Source of the DNA: Aquibium carbonis | GTDB lineage: Bacteria; Pseudomonadota; Alphaproteobacteria; Rhizobiales; Rhizobiaceae | Assembly: GCF_003970795.1 (NCBI RefSeq) | Contig: NZ_RWKW01000048.1 | Location: 1-64,000, forward strand | Reading direction: 5' to 3' | Length of the DNA stretch: 64,000 nucleotides | Part shown: piece by piece, positions 1 to 8,720 of the stretch | Numbering within the stretch: position 1 is the stretch's first letter | Layout: each line of letters starts with the position of its first letter | The notes under the pieces: model-generated | Seen by the model: only the letters and a program-made list of their open reading frames with translations | Told to the model about the DNA's origin: nothing | Database searches by the model: none | Program-made: the position numbers and the translations under genes

Positions 1-704
1 GCCTTCACCTTCAGCCGGGCCGGGTTGAAGATCGAGGCGAAGTAGGTTCGCCACAGGTCCTCCGCGTCGTCGGCGGCCGGGGCATCGGCCTTGTTCGCGC
101 CGGGGCCGATCGCCAGCCGCTCGCCGTCCCAGTCCGCGGTCGCCAGCGGCGTCAGGATGGTCCAGCGTATGCCGGTGAAGCGGCGCACGAAGAACGGCGC
201 GTTTCGCTCCACGATGTGGTGAGCGGGCTCGAACCAGGCCACGTGGCGCTCCTCTGGCCCGTTGCCGATGCGGCGGAAACGCACGAAGGCGCGCATCTTG
301 TGGACGTCGCGTCGGACCGATTTCGCCATCGCCTCCAGGCGGCGAACGTCGGTGTCGGAGGCGATCTGCATCAGATGCGGCTCCTCGCGCAGCCGCGTCA
401 GCACGCGGTAGAGCAGGCTGAAGCGTTCGGGATCGACATGGCAGATGACGGCCTGCGCCAGTTCCACGAAGGCGCGCGGAACCGTGAACGTGGTGTCGAC
501 GGGGCCGCCCGGCGCTGCGGCCGCGGGGGGTGACGCCGCATCGAAGAGATCGCTCGACGCCGTCCCCTCGACGACCCAGCCCACCGCCTCGGCCGGCATG
601 CCCTCCAGGGCCAGCGCCCGCGCCGCGATGCGCCAGCCGTCGAAGTCGGTCTGTCCGCCGAGCCGCACGGCGACGCGGGGCCGGGTCTGGGCCGCGGCGG
701 TCAT
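1..704 (-). CDS. UdgX-type uracil-DNA glycosylase family protein with N-terminal DUF4130 domain (partial)
   Basis: The gene runs off the left edge; 234 codons of its N-terminal part are visible. The start ATG lies two bases after the TGA of the upstream radical SAM gene, so the two are translationally linked. The visible part matches the DUF4130/TIGR03915 domain. It contains MRAFVRFR and WFEPAHHI and ends in YFASIFNPARLKVKA, a signature of that family. In relatives this domain is followed by a UdgX uracil-DNA glycosylase domain, which binds uracil in DNA and can crosslink to it. That second half lies outside the window, so the catalytic part is inferred from family architecture and from the radical SAM partner. 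A stand-alone DUF4130 protein followed by a separate udgX gene is also possible. Confidence 0.8.
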   Translation of the reverse strand, partial: MTAAAQTRPRVAVRLGGQTDFDGWRIAARALALEGMPAEAVGWVVEGTASSDLFDAASPPAAAAPGGPVDTTFTVPRAFVELAQAVICHVDPERFSLLYRVLTRLREEPHLMQIASDTDVRRLEAMAKSVRRDVHKMRAFVRFRRIGNGPEERHVAWFEPAHHIVERNAPFFVRRFTGIRWTILTPLATADWDGERLAIGPGANKADAPAADDAEDLWRTYFASIFNPARLKVK

Positions 705-706
705 CG

Positions 707-1942
707 TCAGAACAGTTCCAGCTGCGCCGGGGCCGGCGTCAGCCGGGCGCGCAGGCTGGCGCTGTCGGTCATCGCACCCGGCGACCATCCCTCGGCGACG
801 ATGAAGGGCCGCACCTTGGCGATCGACTGGCACAGCCGCCCCACGTCCTCCAGCCTCAGCCGGCGGTGGCGCCGCGTGTCGAGAATGCGGCCCACCGCAC
901 GCGTGCCGAGGCCCGGCACGCGCAGCAGGTTCTCGCGGTCGGCGCGGTTCACGTCGACGGGAAACAGGGCGCGATTGCCCAGCGCCCAGGCCAGCTTGGG
1001 ATCGACGGCGAGGTCGAGCATGCCGTCGGTCCGTCCGGCCAGGATCTCGTGCTGGTCGAAGCCATAGAAGCGCATCAGCCAGTCGGCCTGGTAGAGCCGG
1101 TGCTCGCGCATCAGCGGCGGGTTCTTCAGCGGCAGGGCGGCCGACGAATCGGGAATCGGGCTGAACGCGGAGTAATAGACGCGGCGCAGGCGGTAGCTCG
1201 AATAGAGCCGCGCGCTCGATTTCAGGATGATCGCGTCCGGCGTGGCGTCGGCGCCGATGATCATCTGCGTCGACTGCCCGCCGGGCGCGAAGCGCTCGCG
1301 CTTCTTCGTGCGCAGCGTCGGCTCGGACTTCTCCTCGATCTTCGACCGGAGCCTCGCCATCGACACGCGGATCGTCTCGGGCTTCTTTTCCGGCGCCAGC
1401 CGGTTCACGCCTTCGTCGGTCGGCAGTTCGACGTTGATCGACAGGCGGTCGGCCAGGCGTCCCGCCTCTTCCAGCAGTTCCGGCGCGCATTCGGGGATCG
1501 TCTTCAGGTGGATGTAGCCGCCGAAGCGGTGCACCTCGCGCAATTGCCGCGCAATCTCCACCATCTCGCCCATGGTCTCGTCGGGCGAGCGGACGACGCC
1601 GGAGGAAAGGAAAAGGCCCTCGATATAGTTGCGCTTGTAGAAGTCGAGCGTGAGTCGAACCACCTCGTCGACCGTGAAGCGGGCGCGGCGGACGTTCGAC
1701 GACGAGCGGTTGATGCAGTAGCTGCAGTCGTAGATGCAGAAATTGGTGAGCAGGATCTTCAGGAGCGAGATGCAGCGCCCGTCGGGCGCGTAGGAATGGC
1801 AGATGCCGGAGCCCTCGGTCGAGCCGATGCCGCCGGTCTTCAGCGAGTTGCGTTTCGCCGCCCCGGACGACGCGCAGGAGGCGTCGTATTTGGCGGCATC
1901 GGACAGGATGGCGAGCTTCTGGCGCAGGGTGAGGGCTGTCAT
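707..1942 (-). CDS. putative DNA modification/repair radical SAM protein
   Basis: 411-residue protein of the TIGR03916 family. A CxxxCxxC cluster (CIYDCSYC, about residue 65) should bind the 4Fe-4S cluster and S-adenosylmethionine. The C-terminal part (LLRVPGLGTRAVGRIL) is a helix-hairpin-helix of the kind that binds DNA. The reaction is unknown; the family is predicted to act in DNA repair because it travels with UdgX, as here. I chose the ATG at 1942 because relatives begin close to the 'LRQKLAILSDAAKYDASC' stretch. A start at 1978 would add 12 residues and put the LexA box inside the gene. A LexA-type box lies directly upstream, so damage induction is likely. Confidence 0.85.
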   Translation of the reverse strand: MTALTLRQKLAILSDAAKYDASCASSGAAKRNSLKTGGIGSTEGSGICHSYAPDGRCISLLKILLTNFCIYDCSYCINRSSSNVRRARFTVDEVVRLTLDFYKRNYIEGLFLSSGVVRSPDETMGEMVEIARQLREVHRFGGYIHLKTIPECAPELLEEAGRLADRLSINVELPTDEGVNRLAPEKKPETIRVSMARLRSKIEEKSEPTLRTKKRERFAPGGQSTQMIIGADATPDAIILKSSARLYSSYRLRRVYYSAFSPIPDSSAALPLKNPPLMREHRLYQADWLMRFYGFDQHEILAGRTDGMLDLAVDPKLAWALGNRALFPVDVNRADRENLLRVPGLGTRAVGRILDTRRHRRLRLEDVGRLCQSIAKVRPFIVAEGWSPGAMTDSASLRARLTPAPAQLELF

Positions 1943-1944
1943 GA

Positions 1945-1959
1945 GTTCATGATATGTTC
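1945..1959. promoter_or_regulatory. LexA (SOS) box, GTTC-N7-GTTC
   Basis: The plus strand reads GTTCATGATATGTTC, an exact match to the GTTC-N7-GTTC direct repeat bound by LexA in alphaproteobacteria. It lies two bases upstream of the chosen start codon of the radical SAM gene. Repression of this repair operon until DNA damage is the expected consequence. An exact 8-of-8 match at a repair gene makes chance unlikely, although the position overlaps where a ribosome binding site would sit. Confidence 0.7.
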
Positions 1960-2133
1960 TTGCGTCGGCCTGCGCCATTCACTTTGTTAGGAGCAGGGCG
2001 GCCGTGCGCTTCCCGCCTGCGCCCGGCAAGCGCGGAGGCGTCGGGAAATAATCCGCCGCCTTCCGCCCCGCCGCAGGCGTCAGGCCGGCCCCGATACGGA
2101 ATTACTCATCTATCCCATTGAAAAGTATGGAAG

Positions 2134-2164
2134 AAAAAATTCGACGCCCAAGCGAAATTTTTTT
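2134..2164. repeat. AT-rich inverted repeat in long intergenic region
   Basis: AAAAAATTCG at 2134-2143 faces CGAAATTTTTTT at 2153-2164 across a 9-base loop. This is an isolated AT-rich spot in very GC-rich DNA. The gap 1960-2578 holds no credible gene. This element could be part of a promoter or a binding site for an AT-preferring protein; its function is not known. Confidence 0.4.
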
Positions 2165-2255
2165 ATCCACGCCCCCCGCACCGGCGCGCATACTCCTGTT
2201 GCAGCTTGCTGGCGGGATCTGGACGTACGACCGGACTTCCTAGGCAAGTGTGACG

Positions 2256-2292
2256 CTGGCCGACCCCCGCGAACGGTGGCGGGGTAGGCCAG
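2256..2292. repeat. intergenic hairpin downstream of the glutamine synthetase-like gene
   Basis: CTGGCCGACCCCCGC (2256-2270) pairs with GCGGGGTAGGCCAG (2279-2292) with one mismatch and one bulge. No T-run follows on either strand, so it is not a classical terminator. It resembles the palindromic intergenic repeats common in Hyphomicrobiales. Confidence 0.4.
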
Positions 2293-2315
2293 CCTCGTCG
2301 GATCCGTGAGCTGGT

Positions 2316-2331
2316 GCCCGCGAAAGCGGGC
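2316..2331. repeat. GCCCGC-GAAA-GCGGGC palindrome, REP-like
   Basis: A perfect 6-bp stem with a GAAA tetraloop, preceded by GGATCCGTGAGCTGGT. I recall this 'cccgcgaaagcggg' core as a widespread intergenic repeat in alphaproteobacteria. The rest of the gap up to 2578 shows no gene. Confidence 0.4.
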
Positions 2332-2578
2332 TCCGGCCGGAGGAAGGCGAGTGAAAACGTCGGCGGGGCGCTGAAGGACCGCGCCACCCTTCGTTTGCGC
2401 ATTCGGACGGCCGGCCTCAGGCCCCGCCTCCCGCGCTCCTTCAATGGCCAGACGGAGTTTTCCGGGCGTGGCGACGACGACCCGCGTCCGGCTGCCAGCC
2501 GGTCCTCCCCGTCATGGGCCGGCGTCGCGTCGCGGGCGATCCACGAGACGGAGCGGCCGCCCGCCCTCCTTCGCCCGA

Positions 2579-3973
2579 TCAGACCTCGTGCAGGTAGAGA
2601 TGGTAGTCCAGTTCGCTGACGGTCCGGGCGACCCGCAGGTACTCGGCGTGCTTGATGGCGGTAAACGTGCGGTGCAGATCCGCGCCGAGCGCGTCCTTCA
2701 GGAAGGCCGACGCCTTGGCCGCCTCGATCGCGGTGCGCCAGTCGCCGGGCATCGCGGCGCGGGCGTCCGGGGCCGCCTCGTAGCCGTTGCCGGTCGTCTC
2801 CGGGCCGGGGTCGAGTTCCTCCTCCAGACCCTTGGCGATGCCGGCCAGCACGGTGGCGGCAACGAGATAGGGGTTGGCGTCGACCCCCGACGGGCGGTGT
2901 TCGATGCGGCGGTTCCTGGCGTCTCCGGCCGGCACGCGCAGCGCCACCGAGCGGTTGTTGACCCCCCATGTCGGCGCGACGGGCGCATAGGACTGCGCCA
3001 CGAAGCGGCGCCAGGAGTTGGCGTGCGGGGCAAAGACCAGCATGGTTTCGCCCATGGTCGCCGCCAGGCCGCCGATCGCGTTCAACAGGCGCGGCGTCCA
3101 GCGGCCTTCCTCGGCCTCCGAAAACACGTTGCGTCCCTCGCCGTCCCGCAGCGACACGTGGAGATGCATGCCCGAGCCGGCATAGGCCTCGATCGGCTTG
3201 GCCATGAAGCAGGCGGTCACGCCGTGGCGCCGCGCCTGGGCGCGGACCAGCCGCTTCAGCATGATCAGGTCGTCGGCGGCGCGCAGGATGTCGGCGCGGT
3301 AGTTCAGCGTCAGCTCGTACTGGCCGGGCGCGTATTCGGAGATGACCGTCTCGGCAGGAATGCCCTGTTCGCGCGCCGCGGCGTAGATGTCCGAAAACAG
3401 CGGCTCCATGCCGTGCAGGTGGTCGACGGAATAGACCTCGGTCTTGCCCGAGCGGCGTCCGTCGACGACGGCGCCGGCCGGCCGGACGCCGCCGTCCATG
3501 TCGCGCTCGTTGGCGAGCAGGAAGAATTCGAGCTCGAAGGCGCCGGCCGGATGAAGCCCGCGCGCGGCGAACGCCTCGACCTGCCTGGCAAGCGCATGGC
3601 GCGGGTCCGACGTCATCGGCGCGCCGTCGAGGCCATACATCGACATCAGCACCTGGGCACGGCGCGGATCGGTGCCATGCAGCGGGACCAACGTTCCCGG
3701 GATCGGCCAGGCGCGCAGGTCGCCGTCGCCCGAATCCCAGATCAGGCCGGTTTCGTGGACGTCCTCGCCGGTGATGTCGAGACCGAGGATCGAGATCGGC
3801 AGGTGGCGGCTGTTCTTGTAGAAGGCTTCGAGTTCGTGCCGCCGGATGATCTTGCCGCGGCCGACGCCGTTGACGTCGACCAGCACGATGTCGATCGCCT
3901 CGATGTCGGGATGGGTGGCCAGGAAGGCGCGGGCTTCGTCGAGGCTGGAGCCGGAGGGGGAGGGCATGCTCAC
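2579..3973 (-). CDS. glutamine synthetase family protein (gamma-glutamyl-amine ligase-like)
   Basis: 464 residues, within the 440-470 usual for GlnA-like ligases such as gamma-glutamylpolyamine synthetases. It is a cytoplasmic ATP-dependent ligase that joins glutamate to an amine. Recognisable parts are the N-terminal beta-grasp (IDIVLVDVNGVGRGK), the metal-site segment AFELEFFLL, SGMHLHVSL and the late motif NRSVALRVP with RRIEHRPSGVDANPYL. The GTG start at 3973 overlaps the TGA of the aminotransferase upstream (GTGA); an ATG two codons later at 3967 is an alternative. With the aminotransferase it forms a two-gene operon for amine or amino acid breakdown. The substrate cannot be read from sequence. 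True glutamine synthetase GlnA is unlikely given the context. Confidence 0.8.
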   Translation of the reverse strand: MSMPSPSGSSLDEARAFLATHPDIEAIDIVLVDVNGVGRGKIIRRHELEAFYKNSRHLPISILGLDITGEDVHETGLIWDSGDGDLRAWPIPGTLVPLHGTDPRRAQVLMSMYGLDGAPMTSDPRHALARQVEAFAARGLHPAGAFELEFFLLANERDMDGGVRPAGAVVDGRRSGKTEVYSVDHLHGMEPLFSDIYAAAREQGIPAETVISEYAPGQYELTLNYRADILRAADDLIMLKRLVRAQARRHGVTACFMAKPIEAYAGSGMHLHVSLRDGEGRNVFSEAEEGRWTPRLLNAIGGLAATMGETMLVFAPHANSWRRFVAQSYAPVAPTWGVNNRSVALRVPAGDARNRRIEHRPSGVDANPYLVAATVLAGIAKGLEEELDPGPETTGNGYEAAPDARAAMPGDWRTAIEAAKASAFLKDALGADLHRTFTAIKHAEYLRVARTVSELDYHLYLHEV

Positions 3974-5340
3974 GCGATCAGGTCTCCGCAGACATCGCCG
4001 AACGCCTTCACCAGCCGGTCGACCTGGCGTCGGGTGGTGGCGGGCGACACGAGCATCATGTTGTGGAAGGGCGCGATCAGGCAGCCGCGGTTGACGAGCG
4101 CCAGGTGAATGGCGGCCTCCAGCTCAGGCGCATGGGCGGCTTCCGCCTCGGCCCCGCTGGTCAGCGGGCCGGGGGCGCAGACGAACTCGACGCGGGCGCC
4201 GACGCGGACGACGTGCCATGGCAGTCCGGCGCTGGAAATCGCCCGCGCCAGGCCCGTCTCCAGCCGCGCCGCCAGGCGTTCCATATGTTCGTAGTTCTGC
4301 GCCGTCATCACCTCTTCCAGGGTGGCGCGCATGGCGGCGAACTGCAGCGGATTGGCCGACAGCGTGGTGCCCATGCCCGAATAGCCGGGTTCCTTGGCGC
4401 GGCTGCAGGCGGCCCAGCGCGCGGCCACGTCGTCGGTCATGCCCCAGACGGCAGCGGGCACGCCGCCGGCGATCGGCTTGCCGAGCACGAAGAGGTCCGG
4501 TTCCAGGCCGAAGCGGCGCGTATAGCCGCCGAGGCCGGACGAGATCGTGTGCGTCTCGTCGATCAGGAGCAGCGTGCCGGCGTCACGCGTCGCCCTGCGC
4601 AGCGCCTCGTGGAAACCCGGCGCGGGCAGGACCATGCAGGAATTGGTCAGCACCGGCTCGGTGATGACGCAGGCGACGTCGCGCCTGGCGAGCGCGGCCT
4701 CCAGCGCCGCGACGTCGTTGAACTCGACGATCTCGGTTGCCTGCGTCAGGTCGCGGAACTCGCCCGCCAGCCCGGGGCGATTGATCGGCCGACCGTCCTT
4801 CAGGCGCACCATCGTCTCGTCCACCGAGCCGTGATAGCAGCCGTTGAAGACCAGGATCCTGGGCCGGCCGGTGATGGCGCGCGCAAGCCGCAGCGCGAAG
4901 CGGTTGGCGTCGGTGGCCGTCGTCGCCACCTGCCAGCGGGCGAGGCCGAAGCGCTCGACCAGCAGCCGGCCGACGATGGCGGCGTCCTCGTTCGGCAGCA
5001 TGGTGGTCAGGCCCTTGACCGCCTGGCGGCGGATCGCCAGCGCGACCGCCGGCGGCGAATGACCGAACATCGAGCCGGTGTCGCCCAGGCAGAAATCGTC
5101 CAGTTGGTTGTCGTCGATGTCGGTGATGGTCGCGCCGCGGGCCTGCGCCACGACCATCCGGAAGGGCATCGGCCAGTCGAGCATCCAGTGCAGCGGAACG
5201 CCGTCGAGAAAGCCCGACGGCTCGGCCGCGGCGGCAGCCGACTTCGGCCGCGCCCCGGCGAAGGTCGCGGATTCGCGGACGCGCAAGGCCTCGATGCGCG
5301 CGGCGGGCACGCCGCCGATCCTGTCGCTGGCCTGAAGCAT
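3970..5340 (-). CDS. class III (PLP-dependent) aminotransferase
   Basis: 456 residues, fold type I, in the group of glutamate-1-semialdehyde aminomutase and omega-transaminases. Lys288 in LFVLGKPIAGG should form the Schiff base with pyridoxal phosphate. Asp261 in LLLIDETHT should bind the ring nitrogen, and NGCYHGS contributes to the phosphate site. It probably moves an amino group from an amine or beta/gamma-amino acid to a 2-oxoacid. The last codons overlap the start of the glutamine synthetase-like gene, so the two are co-translated and probably act on the same amine. The start has a GGGGGTG ribosome binding site. The N-terminal 45 residues are rich in alanine and not conserved in the family as far as I recall. 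Confidence 0.85.
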   Translation of the reverse strand: MLQASDRIGGVPAARIEALRVRESATFAGARPKSAAAAAEPSGFLDGVPLHWMLDWPMPFRMVVAQARGATITDIDDNQLDDFCLGDTGSMFGHSPPAVALAIRRQAVKGLTTMLPNEDAAIVGRLLVERFGLARWQVATTATDANRFALRLARAITGRPRILVFNGCYHGSVDETMVRLKDGRPINRPGLAGEFRDLTQATEIVEFNDVAALEAALARRDVACVITEPVLTNSCMVLPAPGFHEALRRATRDAGTLLLIDETHTISSGLGGYTRRFGLEPDLFVLGKPIAGGVPAAVWGMTDDVAARWAACSRAKEPGYSGMGTTLSANPLQFAAMRATLEEVMTAQNYEHMERLAARLETGLARAISSAGLPWHVVRVGARVEFVCAPGPLTSGAEAEAAHAPELEAAIHLALVNRGCLIAPFHNMMLVSPATTRRQVDRLVKAFGDVCGDLIA

Positions 5341-5477
5341 GAAGACACCCCCGAAAGACGAGCATCTTCATAGCCGGGGCGACCCGAACCGGCAATCTTC
5401 CTGCCGCCGCGCGCGCTCGACCAGAGATTGGGGCTTGAGCCCCCGTCGCGGGCGGATATGGTCCCGTTCGCCAAAGG

Positions 5478-5972
5478 ATGAACCCAGCAGCCATGTCCGC
5501 CATCGAAACCATCTCGCCTGACGACGAGCCCGCAGTGCTCGCGCTCAACACCATCCATGCGGCGGAACTCTCGCTGCTCGACGCGGCCGGGCTGAAGCGG
5601 CTCCTCGATGCGGCCTACCTGGCGCGGCGGATCGGGCAGGTCGACGCCTTCCTGATCGCCTTCGACCAGGACGCCGCCTACGCCAGCCCGAACTTCCTGT
5701 GGTTCCGCGAGCGCTACCCGCGCTTCGCCTATGTGGATCGCATCGCGGTGGCCGAGGCGGCGCGGGGCAAGGGCCATGCGCGTCGCCTCTACCACCACCT
5801 GTTCGAGCAGGCGCGGCGCGACGGGCACGCGGTCGTCACCTGCGAGGTGAACGCCGACCCGCCGAACCCCGCGTCGGACGCCTTCCACGCGGCGCTCGGC
5901 TTCCGCGTCGTCGGCGAGGCCGCCATCTACGGCGGCGAGCGGACGGTTCGCTATTTCGAGCGGCCTCTGTAG
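5478..5972 (+). CDS. GNAT family N-acetyltransferase
   Basis: 164 residues, a single GNAT domain. The acetyl-CoA-binding motif A is clear in YVDRIAVAEAARGKGHARRLY (shortened here: R-G-K-G-H-A), followed by VTCEVNADPPNPASDAFHAALGF, which is the usual motif B region. The substrate is unknown. It reads divergently from the aminotransferase, with 137 bases between them and no clear operator. ATG 5478 sits right on AAAGG; ATG 5493 (MSAIET) is an alternative start. Confidence 0.8.
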   Translation: MNPAAMSAIETISPDDEPAVLALNTIHAAELSLLDAAGLKRLLDAAYLARRIGQVDAFLIAFDQDAAYASPNFLWFRERYPRFAYVDRIAVAEAARGKGHARRLYHHLFEQARRDGHAVVTCEVNADPPNPASDAFHAALGFRVVGEAAIYGGERTVRYFERPL

Positions 5973-6103
5973 ACGGTCGGACAGGCCCCGGCCTTCCCGT
6001 CCGGGACAAGGCCGACGAAATCGTCTGCCAACGGTCATCCGGTGATGCTATTCTCCGCGGAACGGTCGGCGACCCGCCGGCCGGGAGCGGCGGAGGATTT
6101 CGC

Positions 6104-6565
6104 ATGCGTCTCGTCATGGCATGGACCCTGGCCATCATGGTTTCGACGCTGGCGCTGGCCGAGGCCCGCGCTTCCGGCGGCCTGCTGTGCACGGCCGACG
6201 ATGCGTTCGCGGCCATCACCATCGAGAGCGGCGTCACGCGCGGGATGGGCAGTCCGGTGTTCAACGTCCGCGCCATTTCCATCATCCGCGACGATGCCGT
6301 GTCCGGCGACCTGCGCAACATGGCCTATGATGGCGAGCATCTCGCGCAGTACTGGCTGGACGGCGAGGAACTGCGGCTGCTGCTCTACCGCGAGCGGGCG
6401 GAGGGCGCGCATGGCTACGTCCAGATCGAGGTACGGACGAGCACCGACGAGGAAGGGCTCTACAAGGGTTCCTACGCCGTGACGGTGTTCGACATGACGG
6501 CCGACACCACCGGCGAGGGCCGCACGTTCAGGGGCGACGGCCCGGTCGAGTGTTTCGTGGAATGA
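6104..6565 (+). CDS. exported hypothetical protein
   Basis: 153 residues. An N-terminal signal peptide of about 23 residues (MRLVMAWTLAIMVSTLALAEARA) predicts export to the periplasm. GGAGG at 6092-6096, seven bases before the ATG, fixes the start. Two cysteines (near the mature N-terminus and in the last few residues) could form a disulfide that ties the ends together. The middle is beta-rich in appearance (YWLDGEELRLLLYRER, HGYVQIEVRT). I do not recognise the family. It converges on the WD40 gene with only 3 bases between them. Confidence 0.75.
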   Translation: MRLVMAWTLAIMVSTLALAEARASGGLLCTADDAFAAITIESGVTRGMGSPVFNVRAISIIRDDAVSGDLRNMAYDGEHLAQYWLDGEELRLLLYRERAEGAHGYVQIEVRTSTDEEGLYKGSYAVTVFDMTADTTGEGRTFRGDGPVECFVE

Positions 6566-6568
6566 CGG

Positions 6569-7543
6569 TCAGCCGGCGATGTCGATGACGCCGCAGTCGC
6601 CGTCCGTCGAGCCGAAGACGACGCGTCGACCCGCCCGGTCCCAGGCAAGTGTGGTGATGGCGCCCTTGCCGGGGCGGCGCAGGAGCACCTCCTTCTGGTC
6701 GGCGATCCGGGCGGCGAGCACCATGCCGTCGGCATAGCCGATGGCGACGAAGTCGTCGGCCGGATGGCAGGCGACGGCGGTCACCTGGCTGTTGCCGCGC
6801 AGGCCGAGTTCGAGCGGCGCCTTGCCCATCGGGCCGTCCTTGCCCTGGAAGGGCCAGACGATGGCGGCCGGCGCGCCGGAACTCGCCAGCCAGCGGCCCT
6901 TCGGGCTCCAGGACAGGCTCTTCACCTTGGCGGGATAGCCGGTCATGCGCATGTGCTTCGCGTCGACGAGCTTCCAGCCGTGCAGCGCGCTTTCCTGCAT
7001 GGTGGTGACGAGGAAATTGCCGTCGGGCGAGAACGTGATGCCGGTGTGCGCGCCGGCCCATTCCAGTTCGGTCGGCTTGCCGTCGGCGGCCGGAAAATGC
7101 AGCGTCGCGCCGTTGTAGCGCGCCACGCCGATGCGCATGCCCTTCGGCGAAAAGGCGATGCCTTCGACCGTTCGTGCGTGCTCGAACAGCTTCGTCCGGC
7201 CGTCGGAAAAGCGGACATGGGCGGTTCGCCCGCTCCCCCAGGCGATCGCGCCTTGCGGACCCGAGGCGATGCAGGCGATCCATTTGCGGCCGACATCGGC
7301 CAGGGGCTCGACCGAGCCGTCGGCGCGGATCGCCAGCACCTTGCCGTCCTCGCCGCCGGTCAGCAGCCGTTCGGATTTCTCGTCCAGCGTGGCGCAGACC
7401 AGTCCGTCGTGCGCGGCCACATGCTTGTGGCCGTCGGCCAGGCGATGCACCGTGCCGTCCGCCAGCGCGAAGTGCGGCACGTCCGAAACGAAGGCGGCGA
7501 CGACGCAATGGCCGGGCAGGTCGAGGGGGGCGACGGTTGGCAT
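6569..7543 (-). CDS. WD40 repeat protein
   Basis: 324 residues forming a probable beta-propeller. WD-like repeats recur at roughly 40-residue intervals, for example VEGIAFSPKGMRIGVA, HTGITFSPDGNFLVTT, VKSLSWSPKGRWLAS, VTAVACHPADDFVAIG and ITTLAWDRAGRRVVFG. No signal peptide is seen, so it should act in the cytoplasm as a binding platform. The ATG at 7543 follows GGAG at a good distance; an earlier ATG exists but has no such site. It lies 136 bases downstream of the COG0523 GTPase gene on the same strand, a pairing I recall from Hyphomicrobiales genomes. The partner is unknown. Confidence 0.8.
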   Translation of the reverse strand: MPTVAPLDLPGHCVVAAFVSDVPHFALADGTVHRLADGHKHVAAHDGLVCATLDEKSERLLTGGEDGKVLAIRADGSVEPLADVGRKWIACIASGPQGAIAWGSGRTAHVRFSDGRTKLFEHARTVEGIAFSPKGMRIGVARYNGATLHFPAADGKPTELEWAGAHTGITFSPDGNFLVTTMQESALHGWKLVDAKHMRMTGYPAKVKSLSWSPKGRWLASSGAPAAIVWPFQGKDGPMGKAPLELGLRGNSQVTAVACHPADDFVAIGYADGMVLAARIADQKEVLLRRPGKGAITTLAWDRAGRRVVFGSTDGDCGVIDIAG

Positions 7544-7679
7544 CGTGTCTCCGGAAGATGCGTTGGCCATATCTGGCGCGGGTCTAGCGGTGCATCTCGG
7601 TTTTGTCACGCGAGCGACCGCTCCGTCGGCGCCGGGGAGCGGCCCCGGCGGCGGGCGCCTGGCTGTTCGAACGGGCGTT

Positions 7680-8720
7680 TTACGCCGCCTGGCAGGCCTC
7701 GAAGGTCCGCTTCAGCCGCTCGGGATCGAGCTCGCGGCCGATGAAGACGAGCCGGCTCTCATGCGTCTCGCCCTCCTTCCAGGCGCGCTGGTGGTCGCCC
7801 TCGATGATCATGTGCACGCCCTGCACCACATAGCGCTCCGGATCGTCCTTGAAGGCGATGATGCCCTTCAGGCGCAGGATGTTGGGCCCTTCCAGCTGGG
7901 TGATCTTCTCGATCCAGGGAAAGAAGCGCTTCGGGTCCATCTCGCCGCCGCGCAGCGAGACGGATTGCACGGTCACGTCATGGATCGGCGAAACCTCGCC
8001 GTCGTGGTGGTGGTGATGGCCATGGTCATGGTCATGGTGATGATCGTGGTCGTGGTCATGCTCCTCGTGGTCGAGGAAATGCGGATCGTCGGCGAGCACG
8101 CGCTTCAGGTCGAAGGCGCCTCGATCGAGCACGTCGGTCAGCGCCACGCCGGCCCGCTCGGCGCGATGGAGGCGGGCGGCCGGATTGATCGCCCGGATGG
8201 TGGCCTCGACGGATCGAAGTTCGTCGGCGGTGACGAGGTCGGTCTTGTTGATGATGACGACGTCGGCGAAGGCGATCTGGTCCTCCGCCTCGCGGCTGTC
8301 CTTCAGGCGCAACGGCAGGTGCTTCGCGTCCACCATGGCAACCACGGCGTCGAGCCGGGTCTTGGACCGCACGTCCTCGTCCATGAAGAAGGTCTGCGCC
8401 ACCGGTGCCGGATCGGCCAGGCCCGTGGTCTCGACGAGGATGGCGTCGAAACGGCCGGGCCGGCGCATCAGACCCTCGACGACGCGGATCAGGTCGCCGC
8501 GAACCGTGCAGCAGACGCAGCCATTGTTCATTTCGTAGATCTCCTCGTCCGACTCGACGATGAGATCGTTGTCGATGCCGATCTCGCCGAACTCGTTGAC
8601 GATGACCGCGTAGCGCCGACCGTGGTTCTCGGAGAGAATGCGGTTCAGCAGCGTGGTCTTGCCGGACCCGAGATAGCCGGTGAGCACGGTGACGGGAATT
8701 TGGGGCTGTGTGTCGGGCAT
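7680..8720 (-). CDS. CobW/COG0523 family GTP-binding metallochaperone
   Basis: 346 residues. Walker A (GYLGSGKTT) lies near residue 14, the CxCC metal motif (C68-V-C70-C71) follows, and INKTD is the guanine-specificity motif. A histidine-rich loop at about residues 215-240 (runs of HDHDH and GHHHHHDG) should bind Zn2+, Co2+ or Ni2+. The C-terminal CobW domain follows. The family uses GTP hydrolysis to pass metal to client enzymes, most often zinc under starvation. I saw no Zur box upstream. The WD40 gene downstream is probably co-transcribed. ATG 8720 is chosen; an ATG four codons earlier is possible. Client metal and protein remain unknown. Confidence 0.85.
   Translation of the reverse strand: MPDTQPQIPVTVLTGYLGSGKTTLLNRILSENHGRRYAVIVNEFGEIGIDNDLIVESDEEIYEMNNGCVCCTVRGDLIRVVEGLMRRPGRFDAILVETTGLADPAPVAQTFFMDEDVRSKTRLDAVVAMVDAKHLPLRLKDSREAEDQIAFADVVIINKTDLVTADELRSVEATIRAINPAARLHRAERAGVALTDVLDRGAFDLKRVLADDPHFLDHEEHDHDHDHHHDHDHGHHHHHDGEVSPIHDVTVQSVSLRGGEMDPKRFFPWIEKITQLEGPNILRLKGIIAFKDDPERYVVQGVHMIIEGDHQRAWKEGETHESRLVFIGRELDPERLKRTFEACQAA
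8001..8073. repeat. low-complexity ATG/GTG-rich tract coding a His-rich loop
   Basis: The plus strand is a run of GTG, ATG and CATG units that encodes the Asp/His-rich metal loop of the GTPase on the minus strand. Such tracts often vary in length between strains. It is coding sequence, not an independent element. Confidence 0.8.

Noticed and set aside
530-5373. Long open frames opposite to the real genes (for example 530-1990, 2444-4108 and 4063-5373 on the plus strand)
   Set aside because: They lie antisense to well-recognised genes, are rich in Arg, Ala, Gly and Pro, and match no family. High GC content creates such frames.
8001-8073. ATG/GTG tandem tract as a microsatellite or CRISPR-like repeat
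   Set aside because: It encodes the His-rich metal loop of the COG0523 GTPase and has no regular spacers.
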